From NCBI RefSeq assembly GCF_016808335.1, contig NC_053153.1, positions 27,018,090 to 27,082,089 on the forward strand: a DNA stretch of 64,000 bases. The letters run 5' to 3'. Position 1 is the stretch's first letter; every line of letters starts with the position of its first letter. Origin of the DNA: Panicum virgatum. Lineage: Eukaryota > Streptophyta > Magnoliopsida > Poales > Poaceae. Both the position numbers and the translations under genes were made by a program. A model generated the notes under the pieces. That model was given only the letters and a program-made list of their open reading frames with translations, did no database searches and was not told the DNA's origin. This document shows, in pieces, positions 21,657 through 33,912 of the stretch.

Positions 21657-24200
21657 TGGTGGGGCGCGGCGGAGGTATGATGCAGTCGTTGGAGGCCGTG
21701 CTGCGCAGAGTTGCTGGGAGAGGTGAGTCCTCCCAGATGGCTGGAGGGAGGACGAGGAGGAGGAGGGGTGAGGCAAGTTCGTCGGTGCCTCCACTAGATG
21801 AGGACGCCGGCACGTCACAGACGACGAGGAGCGGCAGGAGTAGCAGGAGGACGAGGGGGCCTCACACGAGGTCACCCTCCCCTGAGGACGAGGAGGAGCA
21901 AGAGCAGGACCAGGAGGAGGACCAAGAGTAAGACCAGCAGTAGCAGGAGGAGGAGGACCAGGAGCAGGATCAGGAGGAGGACCAGCAGCAGCAGGAGCAG
22001 GGCCAGGAGGAGGAGGAGGAGGCCTCTAGTGAGGAGGACGACGACCAGGGAGGGGTGGCAGGAGACATACCTGCCGTCTGGATACGAGGCTCCGCTCGTC
22101 TCCCGAACCGACCTATACCGCTCGAGCAACGGCCGATTATTCGGCCGGACGGTAAAAGGTAAGTAACTTTAGCCTATTTTATTACATTTCGTACTTATAT
22201 ATTTCAATTCCAATTTTATACAAATATTTTTGGCAGGAATTTTGTAATCGTCGTTCCAGGTGTTCACAAACGCATCCCCAATGGCATTCTGGGCCTGCTT
22301 TGCAAGGACCACTACCCTGGATGCATCGAGATTGACGGCTGTCTTCAGCCGGTGTCGGCTTGGGAGCACTACATCCAAGCCATCGATAGACCGGACCGGG
22401 AAGGCAGGTGCTTTGCGAGCAAGGCAGAGCGGGTGTTGCAGGAACTGGGGGTAAGTCTTGTATGCGCTATAATTGTCAATACATCTCATTAATTGGACAT
22501 TCTTGATATAATGGCTTCGTTCATCATCATGTGCAGGATTTCTACAGGTGCGAGGAGGGAATGATGACCGTGGCACGCGAGGTGGCAAACACGGACCTGT
22601 CACAAGCTGGTGGCGGATATGCTCTACGAGGCACGCATCCAGGTCAACTGTGATTACAAACATCGCATCGAAAAAGTGAAGACCAACAAAGGGGTTGTGT
22701 GAAACCTCAGGCTAACTCGGGAACAATATATGAGGGTAAATATACAATATTATTAAAATTGACTTTTACTAAAATGAAGTACGCTACGGTTGATCTTCTT
22801 ATATGTCATGTATGACCTGCAGGTGATTCCTTGGTGGTTAGCCGGGAATGAACAGTGCTGGGACATGATAATCGATAGGTGGTATGCGGAAGGTTGGGTG
22901 GTGATGCACGAGTCTTGTCGGCAGTGGCGTTTGATGATGCCAGGTGCAACACACCATCAGGGCAACAGTCACCTACGACAGTATGCGGCCAGATGGGTAA
23001 GTGAATTCATTTCTTCATTTTAACACTCAACCGTACACAATTTGTAATCATCTTTCTTTTTTCACAGTCGGCCTCACATGGAAGCGAGCCTTGCCCCCCG
23101 ATCAAGGCGTGGGCTTTGGCCCACAAAGGGAAGGCGACATCGGATGTCAACTACAACCCGACGGACCCCCCCAGAAGCGTACAGCCACGTGACTGTCCTC
23201 AGTCGCCTCAGTGAGTACAACTTGATGGCAAGAGAGGTGAATGGGCCGGACTTTGATCCAAGCACGGAGCCCATTGATGCAGAAGTCGTGATGAGGGTGG
23301 GAGGAGGGAAAGAAGCATGGCCGGTACTGGATTGGAGATAGCTTGATTGACACCGCCAGTACTCCTACTCTCGCGCAGATTCGAGCCAGGGGCACCAGCT
23401 CTAGCCCGGCCATACGCCCACGTCAAAGCATTACGGAGATCCAGATGGAGGCACTGAAGGTTATTTCTGTTACAGCAAATGTTTATTAATTTTGACATAT
23501 GTTTCTTGGTACTCTAACCATGCAATCTAATTTTGTAGGCCCAGATGCAATGGGACTTTGAAGCACAGCTCCTAGCACAGCAGTAGGCGTGGGCGGCACA
23601 GCAGCAGGCACAGCAGCAAGGGTGGGCGGTCGAGCGGGAGAGGATGCAGCAAGACCTTCGGCAGACACAGGAAGCTTCCCAGCAGAATCAGATGCAGCTG
23701 GCCCTGGCTTTTCAGTTCATGAAGACTCTGGGCTCGCAAATGGGTCTTTCGCCACCGCAATTCCCTCAGACTAATATCCCTGCGCGTGCAGCTACCCCTA
23801 CTCCTGTGAGTGATTTCACAACCTTCTAATTTCATTTATCGTTATTTGACTAATAAACAACTCTATCATGACTTAGAAACAATGCCTTAGAAACAAAGAC
23901 TTAGAAACAATGTCTTAGAAATAAAGACTTCAAATTAATGACTTTGAATTTGCAGCCTCAATCGGCGGCATCAAATGATGGGCCAACAGAAATGTCCCCT
24001 TTGCCGATGCCTCAGAATGTGTGGCCGCCTCCTCATTGGGTGACTTACATGCAGCAATTCCAGTAGAACCCTTCGTGGTCGCAGTTGTCCCCTTTGCCGA
24101 TGCCTCAGAATGTGTGGCCGCCTCCTCATTGGGTGACTTACATGCAGCAATTCCAGTAGAACCCTTCGTGGTCGCAGCACCCGCCACCGCCGCCGCCGTA
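21657..24200 (+). pseudogene. TNPA-like CACTA protein (Transposase_24-type), multi-exon, decayed
   Basis: The order is a basic Gly/Arg/Ser-rich N-terminus (MVGRGGGMMQSLEAVLRRVA), then an acidic Glu/Gln/Asp repeat tract at 21880-22020 containing a TAA. A conserved core starts near 22243 (VVPGVHKRIPNGILGLLCKD; WEHYIQAID; GRCFASKAERVLQELG) and continues after an intron (DFYRCEEGMMTVAREVA). Near 23180 is PPEAYSHVTVLSRLSEYNLM and GPDFDPSTEPIDAEVVMRVG. A C-terminal Gln-rich helix lies at 23540-23760 and a Pro/Trp tail at 23990-24190. These are the landmarks of CACTA TNPA-like proteins, thought to bind the subterminal repeats. Stops and frame changes show it is not translatable as it stands. Confidence 0.75.
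23994..24178 (+). repeat. 93-bp in-frame tandem duplication
   Basis: The unit beginning GTCCCCTTTGCCGATGCC at 23994 is repeated from 24087 with almost no change. The 93-bp period is 31 codons, so frame is kept. Each copy encodes PMPQNVWPPPHWVTYMQQFQ followed by a TAG that appears to replace CAG. Confidence 0.9.
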
Positions 24201-24507
24201 GTCGTGAGTTGTGGTTGTATGGACATGCACTCTTTGTATAGACAATCGTTTGAACGTGTGCTTGTATGGACATGTATGAACTACCAGTGCTTGTATGGAC
24301 TTGTATTGACTACATTTGGGCTTGTATGCATTGCGATATTTGCTATATTTGCATTTGGACTTCTATGGATTGAATGTGATGCAAATTGTGATATATGAAA
24401 TGATCGTGACATTTGATGCAATATATATGAATTGCCTGTGATGTTAATTTGATTGGAATCTGAAATATTTGTGATTAAACAAAAAAAATTAATCTGAAAA
24501 TTAATTT

Positions 24508-24925
24508 TGCCGTGTGCCACCATTTTTTGTCGTGTGCCATGGCAAGGCACACGGCAAATCTGCCATTCTTTGCCGTGTGCCTGTCCACTTGGCACACGGC
24601 AAAGCTGGCTGTGTTTGCCGTGTGCCTAGGACAGGGCACACGGCAAAGGGGCTGTGTTTGCCATGTGCCAAGCCGTTACGGCACACGGCAAACAGTCTGT
24701 TCAACAGGGGGTTATGCTAGTGCACTTTATTTTGCCGTGGGCCCAATAATGCACACGGCAAAGTGTTTGCCGTGTGCCCGAGATGTAGCACACGACAAAC
24801 TAGCTCTTTGCCGGCCGTTGTTTGCTGTGAGCTGTTTGCCGTGTGTTACACTCGGCAAACACTTCGCCGAGTGTAAACCGGCCTTTGCCGTGTGTCTTTG
24901 GCACACGGCAAATAGGCACAGTCCG
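24508..24925. repeat. Right subterminal repeat array of the CACTA element
   Basis: Dense TTTGCCGTGTGCC/GGCACACGGCAAA units in both orientations up to the terminus, mirroring the left array. Confidence 0.85.
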
Positions 24926-25199
24926 TAGTGAGGGTACAATGCATTTTGTGATGCAATGATAGTTCTAGATTGTCTTTTGTATGTAATTCAATAGAGAATC
25001 CTCTGTTCAATCAATGATCGCAAAGCACATGATCATTGCAATATCATTCAAACATTGACTTTTCGTATTGCAATGATTTATTCACTAGCTCAATTTTCTC
25101 TCTCTCTTTTTTTCCATACATGATGGTCAAACTACTCCCATAAGTAACCACATCAGCTCCATCCCAATCTCGACTAGCACATTGTGGCAAGTCAATCTA

Positions 25200-26363
25200 A
25201 ATTGGTAGTTCAGCTAGGTGGTTAAACCTACTGGAAATGATTAAGCACCATGAAACATTCATAACAAGATCATGACCTACATGAATACTAAACTTCATGT
25301 GTCTTCTCGAGTCTCGACCACCTAAGTTTCTCTTGAACTCAAATTGTATGGACAGGGAACCGTGTTTTATCAATTTGCATCTCAGACAAAACCAATCATC
25401 CTTCACTAATAGCCGGTTATACCTATTGACGAAAAATATTGCAATCGTTAGTTGCATGAGATGAAAAATTATGCCACTTGCAGTATGCACACTGCTTTAA
25501 CTAATCAAGCGGCGATATGGCATGAGATAATTTGATGTTTTCGTTCTTAAGCAATTCATCAAAAATATGATCGAATTTAATTAGGAACATCAAATGTAAA
25601 GTGTACTTCTTCTTGCTGATTCTTTTGAGTCGGCTTAAGAGATGGACAAGAACACGGTTTGGTCTTAGATGGCCAAACAAATTCAGTGGCATAGACTTTT
25701 TTTTCCCTTATCATCCGATGTACCGGATTCACAATCAACAGCATGTGTGTTGGACCGATGAGTTCTATAAGTATCTTTCGCATTTTTGAATTTTCACTCC
25801 AAACTCAAGGCTCTAACTTGTACTTTAAAAACCAATTTTAATATCTTTAAATCTTTAAAATATTTAGTAATAGATTCATCCCAGTCTAATCGATAACAAA
25901 TCTGACAACTTCGCTTGATTGTCCGAACTATTAAAGTGATTGTGAAACTAATTCCAAAACTTAGAATTTGGGGCCAACGAAGAAAACCAAGAAAAAGTAA
26001 TTCCAGTTAAAGACAAAGAAAATAATCAAACACGCAAAAAGTATCACTAAAACTAGCTTCTCCAAGAGAAATATATTGGCTAGCATGTTCCCAAGCTGTT
26101 CAGTTATCATCACCATTAAATTTCACAATGAGAAAATGCCAACCTGTAGGATAAGAAACAAAATCAAAGTCAGCGGAATATGGTTTTTGATACAAGCGAG
26201 AATTACCCATATCTACTCCAAATTTGGTTTTAATCATATTAGCCAGATCTAGAGAAATCGGCTTCGCAATTTCCACTAGTTGAGGCTTGTGCTGTGAGAT
26301 GATGTGTGCTAGGATTATAATAGGCGCCATCGTCTGTACTGAATGTGTCGGTGCATGCTTCAA
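25200..26363 (-). pseudogene. Ty3/gypsy gag relic
   Basis: On the minus strand, 26363-26100 encodes GNSRLYQKPYSADFDFVSYP and then KFNGDD, the conserved entry to plant gypsy gag. The next segment reads WEHASQYI...LGEASFSD with stops. At 25783-25577, REKKVYATEFVWPSKTKPCS, then KPTQKNQQEEVHFTFDVPN and FDELLKNENIKLSHAI, follow the gag-pro linker. Near 25490-25440 comes AYCKWHNFSSHATNDCN, the single Cys/His motif. Frames change repeatedly and no pol is attached, so this is a truncated old copy. It belongs to a different lineage from the Tat-type element at 29-45 kb, whose gag lacks these motifs. Confidence 0.7.
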
Positions 26364-26659
26364 AAGCTCGTCATATACATTATTATCAGGAATTGTTCGC
26401 GAGGGACACCAGATCCCTGTGGGGTAATAGGCGGCACACTATATCCCACTGTGGTGTAACGAGGTACAAAATTGGCCAATTGATTGGTTCGGCTAGGGGC
26501 TGCCGAACTAGAAATATTAATCGATGCAATCGGCGCGGGTGTCGCTGGTCAGGCTATCATTGCACCGGTCTGATCGGTATGGTTATTTTGCAGGGCAAAC
26601 GACGCAAAAAATGCTTGTTGACATTTATCAACATCATTTCTAGGTGAGTGTTCCTAGAC

Positions 26660-27330
26660 AACACGTCCGCAAACACAAAGAGGGTATTTTGTGTGTTACT
26701 AATAAATCTGCAAGCGCACGGAATACCGTTGTAGCATTTTAGCCAGGAGTAATAAACCAGGGTTATCATTTATATTTCCGTAGGGAGAAGGTGGCGGTTA
26801 GTAAATAGGTAAATTGATGAATAATTTTTTCTTGGATATTCAATTGTATAAATAGGTGTAATATAAATAATGAATAAGAGGTAGTGTGACACAAAAGTTT
26901 TTCATTCTCAGTCTCAAGATAAGGCTAAGGCAGGGAAAAAGGAATAAGTTAGCTATTTGGCTTTTCTGTACTTCTAGTTAATTATACAGTTCATACTATA
27001 CATTTACACAACAAATGACTATCCTAGCTCTAGACAACATCCAAACACGGAGACCGCTCATGAAATACAGATAAGATTGTCTAGCATATCATAGTACTTT
27101 ATGGACCTCCTACACCCTCATCGAACATGGAGGATTACGGTGACAGTTGTCACCACTTGCTTGCTATGTCTACAATGGAAATGGCAGACATCCGGTAACA
27201 CTTGATTAATCTAGACAACATGTCTACATTAATAAGCGATACTCTAGTATTATGCACAATGCCCCTATCCTCTGGATGGACATACATCATACTAGAGCAA
27301 ATTAAACATTTGAATAGTAGAATGGGTACC
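26660..27330. mobile_element. Probable gypsy LTR/leader fragment
   Basis: It contains CTGCAAGCGCACGGAATACC and TTGTAGCATTTTAGCC, phrases common in grass gypsy LTRs, followed by CTCTAGACAACATCCAAACA. It sits directly upstream (minus-strand sense) of the gag relic and is probably part of the same dead element. The boundaries are not sharp. Confidence 0.35.
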
Positions 27331-27897
27331 ATCGTACTAATGTTACTTGTCTAATCATGCAATGTATAAAGTATAAATACAAATGAATCATGAAGTATAT
27401 TTCTGAAACCATAGAGTATAAGTCATGCAAATATAAATAACTATACATGTATTCCAAGTATTGGAGAATTACAAAGGATGAAATTTTATAATGATCAAAT
27501 TTATAGAAATGTTATTTTTTATGAATTATAGCTCACTAAATGTGATAAGGTGCCAACATGGCAAATTAAGGTCAATGGAGAAGTTTTAGAACTAAAATAG
27601 TTGTTTTGAAAAATTTAAGAATGAAGTTAAACTTCGGCTGAAAATTTGAGAATGAAATTGACAATTCCGTATGTTTGTCTGGCCCTCTCAAATTTTATCT
27701 CCAGTTCCGCCACTGTTTCTCTTGCGTCAGTGCCCCTTCTCCGGTAACGAGAGCAGCCGGACGCCGCTGCTCCCTTCCACAAGCTCTGCCCACTCTAGCA
27801 CTCCTCCCTTGTCCAATGGGCACGCAACAGCCAAGCATCCAGCGTCTTCTCCTTTTCTTCTATCTGAGATGCAGCTCAATTTCTCTTTCTCGGTTTC
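27331..27897. other. Intergenic sequence, nothing recognised
   Basis: AT-rich to mixed composition with no supportable ORF or transposon end. Confidence 0.4.
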
Positions 27898-29059
27898 TAT
27901 CACTACTACAAAAATAATTTATAGCAACGACTCATTTTTCCAGAGATGAGTTAAAATGTAACCGTTACAAATGGAGAGCTACTGTAGCATCTCACCCGCC
28001 CCTAAAAAACATTAGAGGCGAGTGACACCATCGACCAACTCTGAAAATATGTGTTTTTTCAAGAGTAGGTCATAGCGTCACCCGCTCCTAAAAATAGAGC
28101 GTCATTTTGCAAAAATTGAAACGTAGTTGCGCGAGCGGCGGTAGCAATTGAGCCTCTATTTCTTCTTTATCTCTGCAGCAGCACATGCATTGCAGTGCCT
28201 CACAGACCCCTCTCTTTCAGTCTTTCTTATCTGTTTGGTCTTCTCCCCCATCTCTGCTCTCCCACGTGCCACCATCTCCTCCCCGGCCTCTGCAGCTAGC
28301 GCCTCCACCCACCCTCCCCTCCGTCTCCCTTGCCGCGCAATTGGCACGAAGCAACCGTAGCGCGAGGCAGAGGCCACGCGGGGCCCGACGCGGAGCAGCG
28401 GCACCCAGGGTGGAGCAGATGCAGCCGCATGGGATGGAGCAGCTGCAGCCGCGCGGGGTTCGCGGCCACAGTGCTAGGCGACGCGCGCGGAGCGGGGCAG
28501 CGCCACGACTGGGCACGGTTCATGCAGCTCGTGGGATCGGGCGGCGCGCGACCGTGGCCTCCTCCCCGACGTCCTCTCACGGACGCACGGCTCAGAGCTC
28601 TCCCGCCGGCGACCTGCAGTAGATTTACTCTGTTGGGGGCCCTCTGGCGGTGTCATTACTACAAAAATTGATTAACAACGACTTTTTTAGCAGCTATGAG
28701 GCGAGCATAATTTTAAACCGCCTAAGATTAATTGAAGGCGGTTACAAAAAACCGTCACTCAAAATCTATTAACAGAGAGGGACGCCTTAAAATGTCTGCC
28801 TCAGTTAATAGACATTAACTGATGCGTTTATTGTAACATAAACACCTCGGTTATACATTAATCGAGGTAGTCATTGTAATCCAACCACCTCAGAAAATGG
28901 GGCCCAGCCCGCTAGCCCAGGAGACCCAGTTGCGAGCACACGTATATATACAATCTATCTCTCTCTCTTAGCAGCCTGACGGCGCATCTCCCTCCCTCCT
29001 CTCCCCTCTCCATGGCTGGCGCACCTCCCTCCCTCCCTCTCCCTCTCCATGGCTGGCGC

Positions 29060-29472
29060 TGTCAGTGTTTGCCAAGCCTGCTCGGGGATACCCTTAGCAG
29101 TAGGATTGTAGGCAAGGGATCGACTAGCTTTGGAATTCGATGGTGCAAGGAACACAAGGATTTAGACAGGTTTGGGCCGCGAGGTACGTAATACCATATG
29201 TCATGTGTTGTTGTTTGTATTGCCTTAGGTGTTGATGTTTTGAGGGGGTCCCTGCCTGACCTTATATACTCTGGGGGGACAGGGTTATATGGAAAGTTCT
29301 AGCCGAGTACAGTTGGAGTCCTCCTACAACCTGGTCGGGTAGATTCATTGTACTTTCAGCTAGTTCTACATCTATTCGGGTAGTTACAAAAGAGGTAAGG
29401 TACATTCATGCGCTATCCCTTACTCTAGAATGTTCTATGCCTATGAGCAGTCCCGCTTTCCTGGGTCTGACA
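29060..29472 (-). repeat. 3' LTR of the gypsy element (413 bp)
   Basis: TGTCAG...TGACA ends. It matches the copy at 44948-45362 from end to end, including the TATA region (TTATATACTC on +) and the block GTGCAAGGAACACAAGGATT. Confidence 0.9.
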
Positions 29473-30067
29473 AGCCCCTGAGCTCTTCGTAATTGAGTCC
29501 TACAGGTGTCGAGTACTTGGTGAGACGTCTTCGAGTACTTCAAGTAGTTAGAACATCCTTCTGGTTGCTTCTGAGCCTTTCTTCGAGTACATCGAGTAGT
29601 CTTTCAAGTTCTTCCGGTTGCTTCGAGGCTGTGAGGTACTCAAGCCCCGATTCTTGATCATATATGGTGCGCGAAGTACTCGTGCTCCATATGGAGTAGC
29701 TCCCGAGCCTTAGGTTGAATCGCAAAATCAGGCTGAGGGTCACTTCAGCCTTTTTTTTCCTTTGTTTTCAAAAAAATTGAAAAATAAATCTCTGACGCCA
29801 CATTTCTCGCAGCCCCCGAGCCTTGAATGTAAATTTCTTACTTTAGATTTGAGGACCCAAAACTCGTGGCATGTAACCATGTTCTGATGGTTTGTAAAAA
29901 ACCGCTCAAAAGTTGATTCAGACAGAGAAGGACCGTTGGTCTTCTGAATAATTCACTAAACTGCCACCCGCAGGGTTATTTAACCGTACGGTGACTCCTT
30001 AGGTTTTTACCCCTTTCACTCCTAGCCGCCGTCATTTTCAGATTCAATCTCCCAACTTTTCTCCTGC

Positions 30068-32510
30068 TTGTTCTCTGATTCCATGAACCTCTCCGTCAGC
30101 CCCCAAGCGTCAAGTGGAAGATCAACTCGTGACATCAAGATGGCTCCCAAAAGGTCCAAGGGAAAGTCGCAAGTTGAAGAAACTCCTGATCTGGCAACGG
30201 GCTGGAAGAAGTGCAAGATATCCGAAGCCAATGTGCAAGAATTGGAGGATATGAGGATGCTGCAGAGCCATGCCATTATCCAATGGCTTCCTGCTGAAGG
30301 AGAAGACCGCCTGTACGAAGTTACTTTTGAGACCGTTATCTTTCGTGATTTCGTAGAACGCAGTCTTGCGGTTCCGGTTTTCGATTTCCTCCATGCTCTT
30401 CTTCGCTTCTGGGGTGTTCAACTGCATCATCTTACCCCACAATCCATTCCCCATATTTCTATCTTCACTCATTTATGTGAAGCTTTCCTTGGCGTCTTGC
30501 CACATTTCCATTTCTTCCAACACTTCTTCTTCCTCCGCCCAATTCCCAATGCCAGCATGCCTGTCAAAGTTGGCGGAGCTGAGCTAGTACTCCACCTTGA
30601 GAAAGAGAACGAGTACTTATCTTATCAACCCTCTGGTAAAGGAGTCGACTGGAAAAGTTATTGGTTCTATGTCGAGAATTTTGAGTCTCCTTTGCCAGAG
30701 CGTATTCCCGGAGCCCCAAAAGCACAAGCAAACTGGATGAGCGCCAGCCCTGGGGGAATCAAGTTGGAAAAATTTGTGGCGCCCTGGAGAAACTGAAGAA
30801 GAGGGGGGGGGGGGGGTGATTGGAGACAATGTAGTGTACTCCTTCCTTGGTCATCGAGTACAACCTCTACAGCGTCAGATACATCCAGGATTCAGATATG
30901 AAAGTCTGGAGGATCCGTCCAGATTTTCCCCTGAGAAAATCCATCAGTTTGACCTATTAAAGAGATGTTGTAAAGTACTCAACAATTTTGACAAGTCACT
31001 AACTCTCCCAGTTTAATTCTATGCAGCAAATCCGCCTGAAAATGCCTAGGTAAGTGGTCGATAATCATATTCGAGTACTTTCCTTGTTTAGTTTCTTTAG
31101 CTTCTTGATGCAATCATTCATGCAGGTAAATTATAAGGTGTGGTATTGTATGCCTCCACCTCCTTCTGAAACTCTTTGATAACTGATGCACGGTCTGATG
31201 ATGACAATCAGACTTTGGCTGATGTCATTGGAAAGAAGCGAAAGGAGAGCCCATGACCATCTCTGTTGCGGAAAAAAAAATTACTGTACTGATAGTGTCG
31301 AGTAAGTATCTTGACTGTCTCGATACCAATTTATGCCTGGTTGCCTTATATTGATCCTGGGTTTCTTCAGGATGCAACATCTCCCTGAACAAGAGAAAGC
31401 TCAGATTCAAGATTTCCGTAACTGGTGCGAAGCAAACCCAAAAGCATCTACTCGATCTGCTCCCGATTCTCCAATAATTGGGGTGGTCAAAGGTTCTGGT
31501 CATGCGGTGACCCAGGAGGCGAGTGCAGATGATAATGCACAGAAAGATATTCCAGGGGTAGAAAAATCTGCTCTGCTTTTAGCTAATGCTGAAGGAACTT
31601 CTCCATCTGCGACTACTACTGCTGTAGAGGCTGGAGGGTCGGGTAGTTCTGGCACCCGAATAATACCCTTCCAGTCTCTCCCAACCTCTGTTCAAGAAGA
31701 ACTGTGTAAGGATCTTTTTGATGATCCTCTTCTTACTCCTGATAACATGAGGAAGCTCCAGGACTGCATGAAGTGGAGTTTCAAGTTTACGCAGGTAAGC
31801 CAACTTCCTCCAAGTGCTTCATAGAGTCGAGTAGTTTAACAACTGATGTGTCATCTCTTCTTGTATGATGTTGCCAATCGGTCGTCTCTGAAGTCAAATG
31901 CTTTGTACAAGACTTTGGATAACCAAAAACTCCTTGCTGAAAAAGATGTGCAGATTGCCAAGCGGATTGATGAAGCTCTCGCTATGCGAAATGAACTTTA
32001 TGCAACCAACCGGAAGCATACGCAAGAGACTTAACATCTTAAACAGCAGATCAAGAGCTTGGAAGAGGAGAAGACAAAGCTCCAAGAACAACTGCAATCT
32101 GCCCAAGCCTGTAAGTACTCGAATCGTACCTTGTAGCTTTTAGCAGTTGTTTTCAGAGTCACTGAAGTCTTTTTCCTTGTATAGGTCCATCAAGTGAGCA
32201 TGAGTGGCTAGTAGCTGTGGCATAGGTAATTGTAGATATGGTGGATCCTCAAGAAGAAGGAACGTCGGGTAGTAAATCCTTGGTTGAACGCTTCGAAGAA
32301 GCTCCCAGGAAGATCCTCGACTATCTTTCTACGAGCACCAAGAATTATATTGCTCACTTGCTTGGCATTGTAAACTCCTATTTGACTCAGTACAACTTGG
32401 CTCCTATAGCTTTAGGAATTGCTTCTGATTGCCCGGATGTAGATTTCCTCCGATATCGTGAAGAAGCTGAGCCAATTGCTGAGGAGATCATGAAGAACTT
32501 GGCAGAATGA
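30068..32510 (+). pseudogene. Antisense accessory gene of the Tat-type gypsy element
   Basis: This gene runs opposite to gag-pol, between integrase and the 3' LTR. The first exon (30068-30796, or from the in-frame ATG at 30140, MAPKRSKGKSQVEET) encodes a globular region with FETVIFRDFVERSLAVPVFD, FLHALLRFWGVQLHHLTPQS and WKSYWFYVENFESPLPERIP. This resembles the plant 'putative gypsy-type transposon' domain found in antisense ORFs of Grande-like elements. A run of 14 G at 30803-30816 coincides with a frame change: the sequel VIGDNVVYSFLGHRVQPLQR is open only in another frame. Downstream exons lie around 31333-31824, 31850-32140 (Lys/Glu/Gln-rich, coiled-coil-like) and 32238-32510. GTAAGT-type donors and AG acceptors are visible. 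Function is unknown for the family, and this copy is broken. Confidence 0.7.
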
Positions 32511-32675
32511 TTTGCTTGTAATAGTTCTCAGATCTGTAAAAACATGCATTATTGATGTATAAATCAATGTTTTGTCCAGTTGATGCATTATTAGAAACTT
32601 GTTCCGAGATCATAGGACAAGTAGTCGATATATACAATCTACTCGAGCGAGCAAGTTAGGTATCTTTCTGGAGTA

Positions 32676-33910
32676 TGTTGACGGTCCTTAAGACAGAAAT
32701 AAAGCTGTCAACTCCTGCATCTTTTCATAACTTTCGAACACCAAAAGTAGTTATAGGGTTTATTTCTAACCATTTCCACAAGTTTTGGTGATTCTTGGAT
32801 TGCAGGCACCCATACACGGAATAAGGCAAAAATAGACAAAAGACGCAACACAATTGCACAGAATATCCAACCCTGCGTCACACTTACAAAGAGGGCCCAC
32901 AAAACAGAGCAAACTGACAAATGAAACCCCGGCACCGACATACACAAGAGAGGGCCCACTCACTAGTCACCCAGAAAAAGACAGTGGCCAGAGGCGGTGC
33001 TGTGGGGCTGGCCGAACCCAGACAGGCACATGTCCAGGTGCACTTTGGCCAGTGATTCTCTCTGATCCATCCAAAGACGGTGGAGCAAGTTTCCATATCA
33101 GAAGATGGCGGGAACCAACCTTTGAAGCTATAAAAGGAGCCTCCACAGACCCTCTCAAGGACACACAATTTTCATTCATTCCCCAAGGAGAAGGAGTAAT
33201 AGTAGGACTCTACTTGTATCATTAGAGTAGAGGAAGTGTGCGAGGTGGAGGATTGGAGAAGAGCCGGACGTGTCGGCCTCTCTTCATCTTGTACTTCGAC
33301 GGGTACGAATCACTTGAGTAAGTATCCGGAGTTCATCTTCTGTTAAGTTCTTGGTTCAGTATTCTTAAGTTATTCATTTGTTTATGGGTTCATCGTCTGT
33401 TCTCGTAACGGATACTCTGGTAGAGGGCCCCTGATAAAGATGGGTAACCCTACGCAACGCTAGAGTATGTAGTCAAAGGCTTAAGCGTGGTGCTTAGATC
33501 CTAGATTGCCTTTGTTTGTCTCGTGCTCCACAGAATTGCGGGGTAGACCGCAGGTGGTGACAGCCCTGTCGGTCCGCTACGAAGCTACTTCGTGGTTAGT
33601 GCACTCCCCCTGTCCGAGTACGGCATAGAGCCACGAGCCGAAGGTCCCTAGCAGTACCTGGGTCAGACCAGTGCCCGAAGTAAACAAGTGACGAGCCTAA
33701 GTTTACCTTGCCTTGACCCTTAACCTTAGATAAACCACACTACCCAAAGCTCTCCTACTTCTTATTCTCCTGGGTTAAGCTAGCCAGAAGATCGTTACAC
33801 ATCCGTTCTCTATGAAATTACGATACCCTGAATACTCTCCGAGTGAAGTGCTACAACGGTATCTTCCGTGCGCTTGCGGATTATTCTGTGAACGTTAAGA
33901 AATACCAACA
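32676..33910 (+). mobile_element. 1.2-kb solo LTR inserted in the gypsy 3' region
   Basis: TGTTGACGGTCC...AATACCAACA ends with flanks GAGTA (32671-32675) and AAGTA (33911-33915), a 5-bp TSD with one change. A TATA box (GCTATAAAAGGAG near 33128) sits where an LTR promoter should be. Removing the insert and one flank copy restores CTGGAGTAACC, the start of the local 121-bp repeat unit, which confirms the boundaries. No internal region or second LTR is present. Confidence 0.8.
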
Positions 33911-33912
33911 AA

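Larger units (their letters stand above)
17849..24930 (+). mobile_element. CACTA (En/Spm-type) element, 7.1 kb, transposase-defective
   Basis: It begins CACTATGGGACTGTGCGTAT and ends with the inverse ATAGGCACAGTCCGTAGTG. AGG flanks both sides (17846-17848 and 24931-24933), the 3-bp TSD of CACTA elements. TTTGCCGTGTGCC motifs in both orientations crowd 17868-18330 and 24508-24925, the usual subterminal transposase-binding arrays, and a third cluster sits at 19120-19285. Inside, on +, are a transposase-associated-domain remnant (20848-21465) and a TNPA-like coding region (21657-24200). No TNP2 transposase core is visible between them, so the copy cannot mobilise itself. The perfect TSD suggests a fairly recent insertion. 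Confidence 0.92.

Noticed and set aside
21872..22129. Leucine-rich minus-strand ORF resembling membrane segments
   Set aside because: It is the complement of the Glu/Gln-rich tract (GAG/CAG codons) of the TNPA-like gene. Poly-Leu is a translation artefact.
17868..24925. Regularly spaced TTTGCCGTGTGCC repeats as a CRISPR-like array
   Set aside because: Units are short, in both orientations, with variable spacing and clustered at CACTA ends. They are subterminal transposase-binding repeats in a plant genome.
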